Origin: Rhizobium glycinendophyticum
GTDB taxonomy: Bacteria > Pseudomonadota > Alphaproteobacteria > Rhizobiales > Rhizobiaceae
Direction: 5' to 3'
Length of the DNA stretch: 64,000 bases
Assembly: GCF_006443685.1 (NCBI RefSeq)
Contig: NZ_VFYP01000001.1
Location: forward strand, 124,001 to 188,000
The notes under the pieces were generated by a model. That model made no database searches. It was not told the origin of the DNA and worked only from the letters and a program-made list of their open reading frames with translations. Below, piece after piece: positions 63,863-64,000 of the stretch (positions within the stretch are counted from its first letter, which is position 1; the number at the start of each line of letters is the position of its first letter). A program made the translations under genes and the position numbers.

Positions 63863-64000
63863 ATGAGCCAGTTCGATGTTCTGACCGTCGGTAATGCGAT
63901 CGTCGACATTATCTCCCGCTGCCAGGACCAGTTCCTGATCGACAACGGGATCACCAAGAGCGCGATGAACCTGATCGACGCCGAGCGTGCAGAACGGCTT
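63863..64000 (+). CDS. Adenosine kinase/PfkB-family sugar kinase, N-terminal part (cut by window edge)
   Basis: ATG at 63863 opens a frame that runs to the window end (46 residues): MSQFDVLTVGNAIVDIISRC, then DQFLIDNGITKSAMNLID. The GNAIVDI segment is the N-terminal substrate-binding signature of PfkB-type adenosine kinases as annotated in rhizobia. The DTxGAGD catalytic motif would lie outside the window. It likely phosphorylates adenosine or a related nucleoside. Confidence 0.82.
   Translation, partial: MSQFDVLTVGNAIVDIISRCQDQFLIDNGITKSAMNLIDAERAERL

Overview
This window is a stretch of chromosome from an alphaproteobacterium of the order Rhizobiales, most likely family Rhizobiaceae (Rhizobium/Agrobacterium/Sinorhizobium relatives). 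The evidence is the gene content and order: cmk-rpsA, irr beside fabA-fabB, the block rimP-nusA-ylxR-infB-rbfA-truB-rpsO-pnp, 4.5S RNA just upstream of dnaX-ybaB, a membrane-anchored CycM-type cytochrome c, an RpoE/ChrR-type sigma/anti-sigma pair, and an sRNA of the rhizobial NfeR1/alpha-r14 type. No organism name can be fixed from the sequence alone.

Layout. 1-9.1 kb: a ligase/exonuclease DNA-repair pair cut by the left edge, a DUF2177 membrane protein, then an ECF sigma/zinc-cupin anti-sigma pair divergent from an operon for an FAD oxidoreductase, a DUF1365 protein and a cyclopropane-fatty-acid-synthase-like methyltransferase, followed by an SDR and a phosphohexomutase. 9.1-9.7 kb: a non-coding stretch with an about 120-nt three-hairpin sRNA whose loops all carry an anti-Shine-Dalgarno motif. 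9.7-17.7 kb: RNase D, small unknown proteins, a NAMPT-type phosphoribosyltransferase, a large low-complexity protein, rpsA, cmk and a TIGR02300-type protein.

17.8-31.8 kb: an integrated mobile element of about 13.95 kb. It sits in the 3' end of tRNA-Ala(GGC), is bounded by a 23-bp direct repeat (17839-17861 and 31788-31810), and has a second pair of 21-bp repeats just inside each end and a tyrosine integrase at the right end. Its cargo is a SocA/SocB-like toxin-antitoxin pair, a stand-alone reverse transcriptase of the defence (DRT/UG) type preceded by about 520 bp without a convincing gene, a serine resolvase with a repeat-rich upstream region, a lipoprotein/membrane-protein pair, a small family-A-polymerase-like palm protein, an HNH nuclease between two unknown proteins, and several orphans. 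This is the accessory and most interesting part of the window.

31.8-49.9 kb: core chromosome again: a DUF218 protein, a TRIC-type channel, Irr, FabA-FabB (anaerobic-type unsaturated fatty acid synthesis), LuxR- and AraC-type regulators, an RsmC-like methyltransferase and the translation/RNA block from pnp back to rimP, transcribed leftward. 50-64 kb: an MFS exporter, a lytic transglycosylase with recR, MOSC protein, a TetR regulator with a clear palindromic operator and its divergent hydrolase, ybaB, dnaX, 4.5S RNA, a HIT protein, NudC, PheA, KdsB, cytochrome c, an AEC transporter and the beginning of an adenosine-kinase-like gene cut by the right edge.
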